38,577 nucleotides of DNA, taken from positions 1 through 38,577 of the forward strand of contig CALXJM010000006.1 of assembly GCA_944388625.1 (NCBI GenBank), read 5' to 3'. The notes below the pieces were generated by a model. The model was not told the DNA's origin. It saw nothing but the letters and a program-made list of their open reading frames with translations, and did not search any database. Positions 8,726 through 16,614 of this stretch are shown here, piece by piece. Positions within the stretch are counted from its first letter, which is position 1, and each line of letters starts with the position of its first letter. A program made the translations under genes and the position numbers. Origin of the DNA: an uncultured Clostridia bacterium. GTDB taxonomy: Bacteria > Bacillota > Clostridia > TANB77 > CAG-508.

Positions 8726-10003
8726 ATGGAACAAAAAATAGAAGAATTAAAATCTGGAATTAAAGTACATTATGTAAAAACAAAACAGTTTAAAACAAAC
8801 ATAGGAGCTATTTTTATAACTACTCCTCTAAAAAAAGAAACTGTTACTCAAAATGCTTTAATACCAGCAGTTTTACGTAGAGGAACACAAAAACATGCAA
8901 ATCAAGAGGAAATTAGTAAAGAACTAGAAAACATGTATGGAGCCAGCTTTGATGTTGGTGTTGAAAAAATGGGAGATAACCAAATAATTAAACTATATAT
9001 AGAAACAATTAATGATAATTTTTTGCCAGAAAAAGAAAACATTTTGCAAAAAAGTATACAAATACTTTTTGAAGTAGCTTTTTTGCCAATGATAGAAAAT
9101 GGAGCATTTAAAGAAGAATATGTAAATGGTGAAAAGCAAAATTTAAAACAAATAATAGAAAGCAAAATAGACAATAAAGATCAATATGCATTAAATCGCT
9201 GTATAGAAATCATGTACCCAGAAGAACCATATGGAATTTATAAATATGGATATGTAGAAGAATTAGATAAAATCGATGCAAATAATTTATACGAGCAATA
9301 TTCAAAACTAATTCAAACATCTAAAATTGACATATTTATATCTGGAGACTTTGAAATAGCAGAAGTAAGAGAAATCATTTCACAAAATGAACAATTTAAA
9401 AATCTGCAGGAAAGAACTGCAGAATATATCGTAAACAATGAGCAAACAGCAATAAAACAGAAAGCACAAAAAGTAAATATACAAGAAGAAAAAAGAGATG
9501 TAACACAAGGAAAATTAGTTATTGGAATGGATGTATTAGAAAACAAAGCAGACTCTAGATTTGCCATTTCCATATACAATACAATCTTAGGAGACAGTGC
9601 TAATTCAAAATTATTCCAAAATGTAAGAGAAAAAGCAAATTTAGCTTATAGCACACGCTCTAGTTATATCAGGCAAAAAAATAATGTTTTTATTAGATGT
9701 GGAATAGACATACCAAATTATGAAAAAGCATTACAAATTATAAAAGAACAGTTAGAAGACATGAAACAAGGAAAATTTTCTGAAGAAGAATTACAAAGTG
9801 CCAAAAAATACATTATATCTTCTATAAAAACAGTACAAGAAGAACAAGATGCTTCCGTTATTTATTACTTAGGTCAAGAGTTATCTGGTTATAATATTAG
9901 TTTTGAAGAGTATGAAGAAAAAATACAAAAAGTGAATAAAGCACAAGTAGAAGAAATAGCCAATAAAACTATTATGAACTCAATTTATTTTTTAAGAAAC
10001 TAA
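8726..10003 (+). CDS. ymfF: M16-family peptidase-like protein YmfF (inactive partner)
   Basis: 425 residues from ATG 8726, which has GGGAGG 7 bases upstream. The fold is that of the M16 (pitrilysin/insulinase) family: VLRRGTQKHANQEEISKEL early, and LVIGMDVLENKADSRFAISIYNTILGD with REKANLAYSTRS in the second half. The zinc-binding HxxEH motif is absent, as expected for YmfF. It is followed 47 bases later by the HxxEH-bearing YmfH. Such pairs form heterodimers in which only one subunit is catalytic. Public annotation also links this pair to EF-P modification in Bacillus; I cannot test that here. Confidence 0.88.
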   Translation: MEQKIEELKSGIKVHYVKTKQFKTNIGAIFITTPLKKETVTQNALIPAVLRRGTQKHANQEEISKELENMYGASFDVGVEKMGDNQIIKLYIETINDNFLPEKENILQKSIQILFEVAFLPMIENGAFKEEYVNGEKQNLKQIIESKIDNKDQYALNRCIEIMYPEEPYGIYKYGYVEELDKIDANNLYEQYSKLIQTSKIDIFISGDFEIAEVREIISQNEQFKNLQERTAEYIVNNEQTAIKQKAQKVNIQEEKRDVTQGKLVIGMDVLENKADSRFAISIYNTILGDSANSKLFQNVREKANLAYSTRSSYIRQKNNVFIRCGIDIPNYEKALQIIKEQLEDMKQGKFSEEELQSAKKYIISSIKTVQEEQDASVIYYLGQELSGYNISFEEYEEKIQKVNKAQVEEIANKTIMNSIYFLRN

Positions 10004-10010
10004 TATAAAC

Positions 10011-10050
10011 AAGGAAGGGGGTTGCTAGTATTTACTAGCGTAAAACTAAA
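10011..10050 (+). other. Hairpin between Shine-Dalgarno and start codon of ymfH
   Basis: AAGGAAGGGGG (10011-10021) is the only strong ribosome-binding site near ymfH, yet it lies 29 bases before the ATG at 10051. In between, GCTAGTA (10024-10030), TT, TACTAGC (10033-10039) form a perfect inverted repeat. Folding it would bring the site to about 13 bases from the ATG. The upstream frames contain a stop (TAG at 10036-10038) or lack a usable start, so an earlier start is not supported. Confidence 0.5.
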
Positions 10051-11337
10051 ATGCAAATTGTAGAAAATTTAAGTGTTAAAGAGAAAGTATATATAGATAA
10101 ATTAGAAAATGGGCTAACTGTTATGGTAATTCCTAAAAAGGAAACACAAAAAAAATATGTTATATGGGGAACAAATTACGGGTCAGTAGATAATGAATTT
10201 ATTGTACCAGGAGAAAAAGAAATAACCAAAGTTCCTAATGGAATTGCTCATTTCTTAGAACATAAAATGTTTGAACAACCAGATGGAACAAATAGTTTAG
10301 ATACTCTAACAGCTCTAGGTGTAAATGCAAACGCATACACTACAAATGACCATACAGCATATTTATTTGAATGTACAGATAATTTTTATGAAGCATTAGA
10401 CGAATTAATGGACTATGTACAACACCCTTATTTTACAGATGAAAATGTGCAAAAAGAACAAGGCATTATTGGACAAGAAATTATGATGTATGATGATTAT
10501 CCATCATGGAAAGTATATTTAAATGCATTACAAGCTATGTATAAAAAAAATCCAATTCGAATTGATATAACAGGAACAATTGATACTATTAGCAAAATTA
10601 ATAAAGAATTGCTTTATAAATGCTACTCTACTTTTTACCATCCATCAAATATGGTAATGGTATTATGTGGAGATTTTGAACCTGAAAAAATAGTGCAAGA
10701 AATAAAGAAAAGACTTTTAAAAAAAGAAAGTCAAAGTGAAATAAAAAGAATATACCCAACTGAGCCAGAAGAGATTAACCAAAAAGTAATTACAGAAAAT
10801 ATGGAGGTAAGCATACCACTTTTTGTAATTGGGTACAAAATGCCAGAAGAAGCAGAACAAACAGAAGAAAGAAAAATAATAAAACATATAGCTATAGAAA
10901 TTTTATTAAATATTTTAATAGGGAAAAGTTCTGAATTATACCAAAAACTATATGAAAAAGGACTACTTCTCTCAGAACCAGATTTATCATTTGATTTTTC
11001 AAAAAGTTATGCTTATATTATGATTACAGGACAATCTAATAATCCAGAAGAAGTAGAGAAAGAGTGGAAAAAACAAGTAGAAAAATACAAAACGAATGGA
11101 ATTTCAGAAGAAGAATTTCAGAGAGTGAAAAAAACAATTTATGGAAACTATGTAAAAGAATATAATGATGTTGGAGATATTGCACGTATGTTTTTAGCAG
11201 ATTACTTTAAAGGTATTAACAGTTTTGGATATTTAGAACAATATGAAGCGGTTTCTAAAGATTGTGTAGAAGATGTGCTAAAACAATATCTTTTAGAAGA
11301 AAAAGAAGTATTATCTATTGTAAAACCCAAAGTATAA
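10051..11337 (+). CDS. ymfH: M16-family zinc peptidase YmfH
   Basis: 428 residues. The inverted zinc motif HFLEH is at H67, E70 and H71 (GIAHFLEHKMFEQPDG), and the distal glutamate lies in QGIIGQEIMMYDD near residue 145. The remaining M16 landmarks are present: SNMVMVLCGDFEPEKI, and a second, non-catalytic half. Length is typical for YmfH. It directly follows ymfF and is probably co-transcribed with it. The ATG has no close Shine-Dalgarno; the nearest is separated from it by a small hairpin. A proteolytic role with YmfF is inferred from the family. Confidence 0.92.
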   Translation: MQIVENLSVKEKVYIDKLENGLTVMVIPKKETQKKYVIWGTNYGSVDNEFIVPGEKEITKVPNGIAHFLEHKMFEQPDGTNSLDTLTALGVNANAYTTNDHTAYLFECTDNFYEALDELMDYVQHPYFTDENVQKEQGIIGQEIMMYDDYPSWKVYLNALQAMYKKNPIRIDITGTIDTISKINKELLYKCYSTFYHPSNMVMVLCGDFEPEKIVQEIKKRLLKKESQSEIKRIYPTEPEEINQKVITENMEVSIPLFVIGYKMPEEAEQTEERKIIKHIAIEILLNILIGKSSELYQKLYEKGLLLSEPDLSFDFSKSYAYIMITGQSNNPEEVEKEWKKQVEKYKTNGISEEEFQRVKKTIYGNYVKEYNDVGDIARMFLADYFKGINSFGYLEQYEAVSKDCVEDVLKQYLLEEKEVLSIVKPKV

Positions 11338-11432
11338 ATAATTACATTAGCTTAAAAACAAAATTACAATATGATTACATGTGTTATGTAAATTTTATAT
11401 AGAATTTGCTAGAGAAAGGAATGCTAATTTTA

Positions 11433-12239
11433 ATGCAAACCATCACTTTCCCTGAAATTGGAATTGAAATAAATTTAAATAGAATAGCCTTTTCTATAGG
11501 CAGTATAGGCATACATTGGTATGCCATTTTTATAGTTTTTGCTCTTATAATAGCTCTTTTATTTCTTTATAAAAAAAGAAATAAAATGGAAATAAAATTT
11601 GAAACTTTGGTAGATTTAATGCTATACCTAATTCCTATTTCTCTAATATGTGCTAGAATATATTATTGCTTATTTAGAGGCGATTACTATTTTAAAAATC
11701 CGTGGAAAATTTTTTATATACAAGATGGAGGGCTTGCAATTTATGGAGGAATTATAGGTGGAGCACTTACTTGTTATTTCTTTTGCAAAAAAAGAAATAT
11801 AAATTTTCTTTTGCTGTTAGATTATATTGTTCCATATTTAGCATTAGGACAAGCCATAGGAAGATGGGGAAATTTTATAAATGTAGAAGCATATGGAACA
11901 GAAACAAAATTACCTTGGAGAATGGGAATTATAGAAAATGGAATATATAAGGAAGTTCATCCAACTTTTTTGTATGAATCTATAGCTGACCTTTTAATTT
12001 TCTTTGTACTAATACGAGTAAATTCAAAAAACAACTTTAATGGAAAAACGACATGCTTGTATTTAATTTTATATTCACTAGTAAGATTTTTTATAGAAGA
12101 ACTCAGAACAGATAGTTTAATGTTATATAATATAAAAATATCACAAATTTTGTCTTTAGCACTTTTTGTCGTATTTAATATATTGCTGTCGAAAAAAGAA
12201 TATCGCCAGAGAAAAATAAATGCAAACCTTGAAAAATAA
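11433..12239 (+). CDS. lgt: Prolipoprotein diacylglyceryl transferase Lgt
   Basis: 268 residues with about seven membrane helices. Family landmarks are IGIHWYAIF (H28), ICARIYYCLF, GGLAIYGGIIGG, the Lgt signature GQAIGRWGNFINVEAYG, and HPTFLYES near the end. The enzyme transfers diacylglycerol from phosphatidylglycerol to the lipobox cysteine of prolipoproteins at the membrane. I chose ATG 11433 because MQTITFPEIG is the usual Lgt start. An upstream ATG at 11421 abuts the AAAGGA site, and a TTG at 11406 has none. It follows ymfH at 95 bases and ends this housekeeping cluster. Confidence 0.95.
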   Translation: MQTITFPEIGIEINLNRIAFSIGSIGIHWYAIFIVFALIIALLFLYKKRNKMEIKFETLVDLMLYLIPISLICARIYYCLFRGDYYFKNPWKIFYIQDGGLAIYGGIIGGALTCYFFCKKRNINFLLLLDYIVPYLALGQAIGRWGNFINVEAYGTETKLPWRMGIIENGIYKEVHPTFLYESIADLLIFFVLIRVNSKNNFNGKTTCLYLILYSLVRFFIEELRTDSLMLYNIKISQILSLALFVVFNILLSKKEYRQRKINANLEK

Positions 12240-12282
12240 GCAAAAATGGCACACGAAAAATGAGAAAAAAGGAGAAAAATTA

Positions 12283-12311
12283 TTGACCTTGCTGTAAAAT
12301 TATGGTATTTT
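12283..12311 (+). promoter_or_regulatory. Sigma-A-type promoter of the Spo0E-like gene
   Basis: TTGACC (12283-12288), 17-base spacer, TATTTT (12306-12311) preceded by TGG, an extended -10 element. It lies 43 bases before the start codon of the next gene and shows that the gene is transcribed separately from lgt. Confidence 0.65.
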
Positions 12312-12354
12312 TATATTAATACAAAAGAAAAAATGGAAACAAAGGGGTGATAGT

Positions 12355-12549
12355 ATGATAAATGAACAAATATGCGAATTAAGAGAAAAACTAAATAAAA
12401 GCATATTAGAAGGAAATGATTATAACGAAACATATCGCATTAGTGTTGAATTAGATGAACTAATTGCAAAATATTATACTATGCAGTATATGGAAACAAA
12501 TTTAAAAAAAGTAAAAAAGAAAATAAAAAAATACAAACCCGAATTATAA
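12355..12549 (+). CDS. Spo0E-like aspartyl-phosphate phosphatase
   Basis: A 64-residue helical hairpin protein. It carries the Spo0E-family signature SxxLDxLI as S30-VE-L33-D34-E-L36-I37 (SVELDELIAKYY). Members remove phosphate from Spo0A or other response regulators and so restrain sporulation. AAAGGGGTGAT lies immediately upstream of the ATG, and the gene has its own promoter and terminator. The basic C-terminus (KKVKKKIKKYK) is notable but not diagnostic. Its presence suggests a spore-forming ancestry; the target phospho-protein is not known. Confidence 0.85.
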   Translation: MINEQICELREKLNKSILEGNDYNETYRISVELDELIAKYYTMQYMETNLKKVKKKIKKYKPEL

Positions 12550-12635
12550 TGCTATATTTTATAAATGTTTTAAATTATGATATAAATAATATAATAAGTA
12601 CATATGTACTTAAAAATAGTTATAAATTTTAAAAG

Positions 12636-12677
12636 AGTAAAATTCACCTAAAACCTGGTTGGATTTTACTTTTTTTA
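12636..12677 (+). terminator. Rho-independent terminator after the Spo0E-like gene
   Basis: AGTAAAAT (12636-12643) pairs with ATTTTACT (12663-12670), with further partial pairing of TCACC and GGTTGG inside. TTTTTT follows at 12671-12676. It separates the housekeeping cluster from the secretion locus. Confidence 0.8.
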
Positions 12678-12706
12678 GAGACAAAACAAAAACTTGTTAA
12701 AATTTG

Positions 12707-12735
12707 TTGCAAAGAATAAAAAAATGATGTATAAT
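12707..12735 (+). promoter_or_regulatory. Sigma-A-type promoter of the first pilin genes
   Basis: TTGCAA (12707-12712), 17-base spacer, TATAAT (12730-12735), about 30 bases before the start codon at 12766. The perfect -10 box and ideal spacing suggest strong constitutive transcription of the first two pilin genes. Confidence 0.7.
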
Positions 12736-12765
12736 TGGAGTAAGTAGTAAAAGGAGGAGAAAATT

Positions 12766-13188
12766 ATGAATAGTAAAAGTATAAAAATAATAATATCACT
12801 ACTATTATTAATAACAATTATTTCTTTATGCACAATTTCCCTTTGTGTAGACCCAGGTGGGTTTACCGGAGATGTTGATACAAGTCAAGGAGCTGGTTTG
12901 GCAGTAACTAATCTGTCAAATCAAATTATAGGAATAATACAAATTATAGGAACAGCAATTGCAGTTGTAATGTTAATATGGCTTGCTATTAAATACATAT
13001 CAGCAGCACCAAGTGAAAAAGCAGATATAAAGAAAAGTGCAACCATTTATGTTGTAGGAGCAGTATTATTATTTGGAGCAGTAGGAGTGCTACAAATTAT
13101 TAAAGGATTTACAACAGATGCCGGATTAGATAGTACAACTCCTGCACAAAGCAAAGAAAATTCAATTATAGTAGTAGCAAATAAATAA
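12766..13188 (+). CDS. VirB2/TrbC-like pilin 1
   Basis: 140 residues. A signal peptide (about 1-28) is followed by a short polar N-terminus and the two-helix VirB2/TrbC core at about 50-120: SNQIIGIIQIIGTAIAVVML, then a conserved cytoplasmic turn IKYISAAPSEKADIKK, then YVVGAVLLFGAVGVLQIIK. Such subunits form the T4SS filament. AAAGGAGG precedes the ATG by 8 bases. A stretch of 200 bases encoding the core (12914-13113) is identical to the next gene. The C-terminal tail differs between the two. Family assignment is by pattern and by the VirB4/PrgI/VirB6 neighbours. Confidence 0.85.
   Translation: MNSKSIKIIISLLLLITIISLCTISLCVDPGGFTGDVDTSQGAGLAVTNLSNQIIGIIQIIGTAIAVVMLIWLAIKYISAAPSEKADIKKSATIYVVGAVLLFGAVGVLQIIKGFTTDAGLDSTTPAQSKENSIIVVANK
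12914..13113 (+). repeat. 200-bp perfect direct repeat, copy 1 (pilin core)
   Basis: Identical base for base to 13364-13563, offset 450. It covers the two-helix core of pilin 1. The sequences on both sides diverge at once, so this is a recent duplication or gene conversion confined to the core. Confidence 0.95.
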
Positions 13189-13224
13189 TATTATTAATAG
13201 ATTTTAAGAAAGGGGAGAGAGAAA

Positions 13225-13632
13225 ATGAGAAAAAGTTTAAAACTAATAGTAAGTATAGCAGTATTAGTAATAATTACATCCCTTAGTACAATTTCATTAT
13301 GTGCTAGTTTAGACTGGGTCAATCCAACAACAGAAGGAGAAGCAGCTGGTTCTGTAACTAGTATGTCAAATCAAATTATAGGAATAATACAAATTATAGG
13401 AACAGCAATTGCAGTTGTAATGTTAATATGGCTTGCTATTAAATACATATCAGCAGCACCAAGTGAAAAAGCAGATATAAAGAAAAGTGCAACCATTTAT
13501 GTTGTAGGAGCAGTATTATTATTTGGAGCAGTAGGAGTGCTACAAATTATTAAAGGATTTACAGAAGATGCTGGATTAGATGATATAGATGGAACAACAC
13601 CTACCCAAAGTAATCAAACAATGAGGATATAA
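13225..13632 (+). CDS. VirB2/TrbC-like pilin 2
   Basis: 135 residues, with the same signal peptide and two-helix plan as pilin 1. Residues about 46-114 are encoded by DNA identical to that of pilin 1. The short exposed N-terminal segment (ASLDWVNPTTEGEAAG against VDPGGFTGDVDTSQGAG) and the C-terminal tail differ. In VirB2-type pilins the segment between signal peptide and first helix and the tail are the parts that can vary. GGGGAG lies about 7 bases before the ATG. The gene is 36 bases after pilin 1 and ends before a strong terminator. Confidence 0.85.
   Translation: MRKSLKLIVSIAVLVIITSLSTISLCASLDWVNPTTEGEAAGSVTSMSNQIIGIIQIIGTAIAVVMLIWLAIKYISAAPSEKADIKKSATIYVVGAVLLFGAVGVLQIIKGFTEDAGLDDIDGTTPTQSNQTMRI
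13364..13563 (+). repeat. 200-bp perfect direct repeat, copy 2 (pilin core)
   Basis: Exact copy of 12914-13113; see that entry. Confidence 0.95.
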
Positions 13633-13701
13633 TAAAAGCTTAAATTATAAATTATTGCTAATTAGAAAGTTTAAAGTATCAAAAATTAACTTTAAACAGA
13701 G

Positions 13702-13730
13702 AAACAACAATTTCAATATTGTTGTTTTTT
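13702..13730 (+). terminator. Rho-independent terminator after pilin 2
   Basis: AAACAACAAT (13702-13711), loop TTCAAT, ATTGTTGTTT (13718-13727), continuing into a T-run to 13731. A classic intrinsic terminator ending the pilin 1-2 transcript. Confidence 0.85.
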
Positions 13731-13772
13731 TGTTGCTCCGGAAATTTCGTTAGAAATTTCCGGAGCAACAAA
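13729..13772. repeat. Perfect 20-bp inverted repeat with a GC-rich core
   Basis: Arms 13729-13748 and 13753-13772 are exact reverse complements around GTTA. The core TTGCTCCGGAAATTTC is much richer in GC than its surroundings. It follows the T-run of the terminator directly and has no T-run of its own on the + strand. It could be a second transcription block, an RNA-stabilising stem or a palindromic repeat element. Confidence 0.85.
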
Positions 13773-13859
13773 GTTAGAATCATTTAAGATGTGCGTATTT
13801 ATAAAGCAAAAAGGCTTGTGATTATTTTGCTTAAAACTGGAATAAACCAAAGAAAAAAG

Positions 13860-13888
13860 TTGATTTTAGGCGCTTTTTGTATTATAAT
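13860..13888 (+). promoter_or_regulatory. Sigma-A-type promoter of pilin 3
   Basis: TTGATT (13860-13865), 17-base spacer, TATAAT (13883-13888). It lies 34 bases before the ATG at 13922 and starts a second pilin transcript. Confidence 0.7.
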
Positions 13889-13921
13889 AAAAGAAAGGGA
13901 ATTTTTTCTGGGAGGTGCAAA

Positions 13922-14392
13922 ATGAAAACAAGTATAACAATAAAAATAATTTTTTTAATATCAATTATAAGTATTTTTACAATCGGAAATTGTTTAGCAA
14001 CAAATGGGTGGGATATAGAAATAACTCCCAATTCTGACCTAGGAAGCGACAATGATCAAAAAATTGTAAATGCTGGAAATCAAATTATAGGAATAATACA
14101 AATGGTTGGGGTTGCTATAGCAGTTGTTATGCTTATAATGCTTGGAATAAAATATATGATAGCAGCACCAGACGAAAAAGCAGATATAAAAAAGACTGCA
14201 ACTATTTATATTATAGGAGCAGTAATATTATTTGGAGCGAGTGGAATTTTACAAATAATAAAAAATGTTGTTACAGGACAACAACACATACATGATTATC
14301 AAGAGGTAAGTAGCTATACTCAAAATGGAAGAGTCGTAACAGTAATGCGTTGCACTATATGTGGAGCAGAAGAAGAGTTTATGCAAATATAA
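13922..14392 (+). CDS. VirB2/TrbC-like pilin 3 with C-terminal His/Cys tail
   Basis: 156 residues from ATG 13922, chosen for the GGGAGG 7 bases upstream; the frame is open further up but crosses the promoter. A signal peptide (about 1-24) is followed by the pilin core (NQIIGIIQMVGVAIAVVML, KYMIAAPDEKADIKK, IYIIGAVILFGASGILQIIK). Unlike the others it ends in an extra 35-residue tail: HIHDY, then RCTICGAEEEF. This resembles the short His-His/Cys-x-x-Cys metal-binding units found in bacterial surface proteins. The tail may bind zinc at the exposed end of the subunit; this is inferred from the motif only. Confidence 0.83.
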   Translation: MKTSITIKIIFLISIISIFTIGNCLATNGWDIEITPNSDLGSDNDQKIVNAGNQIIGIIQMVGVAIAVVMLIMLGIKYMIAAPDEKADIKKTATIYIIGAVILFGASGILQIIKNVVTGQQHIHDYQEVSSYTQNGRVVTVMRCTICGAEEEFMQI

Positions 14393-14424
14393 ACAAATAT
14401 AAATTAGAAAGAATGGTGAGAAAA

Positions 14425-14781
14425 ATGAGAAAAAAGAAAATAATTTGCATATCAATTTTAATTCTAATGATAACCTTATTTTCTACTTGCGTATATGCAA
14501 CACCAATTGATTCTATTATGGAACAAGTACAATCACCAGATGGAGATATCATCACTAGGGGAGATAGTATAAGGGGGAAAATATTATTTATTGTACAATT
14601 AATAGGAACTATTGTAGCTATTTGTACTCTTTTAGTACTTGGAATTAAATATATGATAGCAGCGCCAGACGGAAAAGCCAATATAAAAAAACAGGCTATA
14701 ATTTATATAATAGGAGCATTTTTCCTATTCGGAGCAGTTGGAGTTGTAGAGATTATTAAACAGTTTGGAACAGGGTTATAA
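14425..14781 (+). CDS. VirB2/TrbC-like pilin 4
   Basis: 118 residues from ATG 14425, which has GGTGAG 4 bases upstream, the same arrangement as the next gene; ATG 14413 is an alternative. A signal peptide ends near CVYATP. The core is IRGKILFIVQLIGTIVAICT, KYMIAAPDGKANIKK and IYIIGAFFLFGAVGVVEIIK. It sits 32 bases after pilin 3 and is probably on the same transcript. This is the shortest paralogue and has almost no C-terminal tail. Confidence 0.83.
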   Translation: MRKKKIICISILILMITLFSTCVYATPIDSIMEQVQSPDGDIITRGDSIRGKILFIVQLIGTIVAICTLLVLGIKYMIAAPDGKANIKKQAIIYIIGAFFLFGAVGVVEIIKQFGTGL

Positions 14782-14840
14782 TAAATTAATAAAAAGTAAT
14801 TTATAAATTTAAACAGTAAATAAAAAAGTGAGGTGAGAAA

Positions 14841-16145
14841 ATGATTAAAAATATGAGAAAAATAATATTAATTTTTTTACTTATATGTGTCATTTTCTCT
14901 TTTAAAACGGTAAAAGCTGATTATGCAAGTGCACAACAAGCCTTAGATAAATTATTATTAGAAATTAGAGACAAGGTAAAAGATCCTAATATTTCGATAG
15001 ATGAGAAAAAACAATTATTAATTTCATATGGCTGTTCACAAGGAACTGGAACAGACACAGATGAACTTGCAAGTATAAATAATTATAATAGCAATGCCAA
15101 AATTCAGGCAATTTTGCAAGAACATGGGGTAGCAGGAAAAGTAACATATAAAATAGTATTTGACCCAGAATGGGCAGATACAATGGTAGATAGCTATATT
15201 AAATCAAATGAAATTGGAAACTATAATGAAGATAAAAATGAATGGACTTTTGAGACAATAGAAGAGTGGAATGCAGGAAAACAATATTTGATAGATGAAT
15301 GGGGGACCCAAGCTGAAATTAGTTGTGACGAAGAACTGTATAATCAACAAGGAGATACATATTTTAACGAATGCTTTGGAGAATATTGCTATATAGCAGT
15401 ATCTAATGAAGCGCCAAACCAAGCTGAGTATGAAGCTTTAAGAGACAATTTTATACAAGGTCTAAATTATATAAGAGCAAATGAAGTAACAGATGAAAAC
15501 GGAAATGATGTTTATATAGATCCAACTGGTGGAAATACAGTTACTAATCCTTCAGAAAATCAAACAACAACTAACACACCAACCACAAATTCACCTACAA
15601 TGGAATTTATAAAACAAAAACTACAAGAATGTAAGGAAAGATATGAACAAGAGTATTATAAAACAATTAATAATGTAAAAGAATTAGAAGGACTTGGAAC
15701 AGAACTTCGAGTTTTTAAAGAAAGATATACAGAAGAACTAGATATGTATAGAGACAAACTAATAGATGAAGGACTAAATCCACAAATAATAGATCAGTGT
15801 ATAAACATGATTAATAGACAAATACAAAGATTGGAATATACAGTACAAACACCAGAGGGTATGGTAAACCAAGCACAGGAATTTGTAAATCAAACACCTG
15901 CTATTTCACTTAATGAAATTGCAGGAAGCATTGTACCTATAGGAAAAGCAGCAGTTGCTATTGCTTTAGTTATTTTACTAATTGTAACTATAATAATGGG
16001 AATAAAATACACTATGGCAGATCCTCAATCTAGAGGGCATTTGAAACAACAATTAGTAGGATTAGTAATATCTACATTTGTAGTATTTGGAGCTTATGCT
16101 TTATGGGATTTTGTATATAGACTAGTAGTAGCAATATTTGAATAA
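14841..16145 (+). CDS. Large pilin-like protein with 360-residue extracellular N-terminus and C-terminal VirB2-like core
   Basis: 434 residues. After a signal peptide (about 1-27) come about 340 residues of predicted extracytoplasmic sequence. This includes a region with four to five cysteines (SYGCSQ, EISCDE, NECFGEYCY), a Thr/Asn/Pro-rich linker at about 232-252, and a helical, likely coiled-coil segment at about 255-335. The C-terminal 75 residues carry two membrane helices around IKYTMADPQSRGHLKQQ, clearly related to the pilin cores. GAGGTGAG precedes the ATG. It may be a filament-tip or base subunit, or an adhesin anchored by a pilin-like domain. No known domain was recognised in the N-terminus. 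Confidence 0.75.
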   Translation: MIKNMRKIILIFLLICVIFSFKTVKADYASAQQALDKLLLEIRDKVKDPNISIDEKKQLLISYGCSQGTGTDTDELASINNYNSNAKIQAILQEHGVAGKVTYKIVFDPEWADTMVDSYIKSNEIGNYNEDKNEWTFETIEEWNAGKQYLIDEWGTQAEISCDEELYNQQGDTYFNECFGEYCYIAVSNEAPNQAEYEALRDNFIQGLNYIRANEVTDENGNDVYIDPTGGNTVTNPSENQTTTNTPTTNSPTMEFIKQKLQECKERYEQEYYKTINNVKELEGLGTELRVFKERYTEELDMYRDKLIDEGLNPQIIDQCINMINRQIQRLEYTVQTPEGMVNQAQEFVNQTPAISLNEIAGSIVPIGKAAVAIALVILLIVTIIMGIKYTMADPQSRGHLKQQLVGLVISTFVVFGAYALWDFVYRLVVAIFE

Positions 16146-16159
16146 AAGGAGTTGGTAAA

Positions 16160-16519
16160 ATGAAAAAAAATATCTATAGGATTTTAATTATTTGTATAAT
16201 CAGTTTTATATTTCTTTCAATTACTGGATATTGTCTTGCAGTAGACACTTCTCAATATGAAGGAATTACTCAAATAGATGGAACAGAAATGGGTCCATTT
16301 GCAACTTTTGGTGGACAAATTGTTTATATTTTGCAATTTGTTGGATATAGCGTAGCTGTTATTATGCTAACAGTTATGGGAATAAAATATATAATGTCAA
16401 GCCCAAATGATAAAGCAGACATAAAGTCTAAACTAGTTCCATATATTATAGGCGCTGTATTATTATTTGCTGGATCCACAATGCTAAATATAATATATAA
16501 TATTGCAACAACAATATAA
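16160..16519 (+). CDS. VirB2/TrbC-like pilin 6
   Basis: 119 residues. A signal peptide (about 1-28, ending near CLAVD) is followed by the core: FGGQIVYILQFVGYSVAVIM, GIKYIMSSPNDKADIKSK, YIIGAVLLFAGSTMLNIIYN. It lies 14 bases after the large pilin-like gene with AAGGAG upstream. It is the most diverged of the short pilins but keeps the PxDKADIK turn. Confidence 0.82.
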   Translation: MKKNIYRILIICIISFIFLSITGYCLAVDTSQYEGITQIDGTEMGPFATFGGQIVYILQFVGYSVAVIMLTVMGIKYIMSSPNDKADIKSKLVPYIIGAVLLFAGSTMLNIIYNIATTI

Positions 16520-16533
16520 AACAATCGAAAAAA

Positions 16534-16557
16534 AGGCGACTTTTATAAAAGTCGCCT
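16534..16557. terminator. Strong hairpin between pilin 6 and pilin-like 7
   Basis: AGGCGACTTT (16534-16543), loop TATA, AAAGTCGCCT (16548-16557). The A-run lies on the 5' side, so as written it is a canonical terminator only for the - strand. On the + strand there is no U tract, and it may cause partial termination or protect the upstream mRNA. Confidence 0.65.
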
Positions 16558-16614
16558 ATTAGAATAAGTAATTCATTTCAAAATTTATTTATTTTGGAAA
16601 GGAGGATTATTAAA

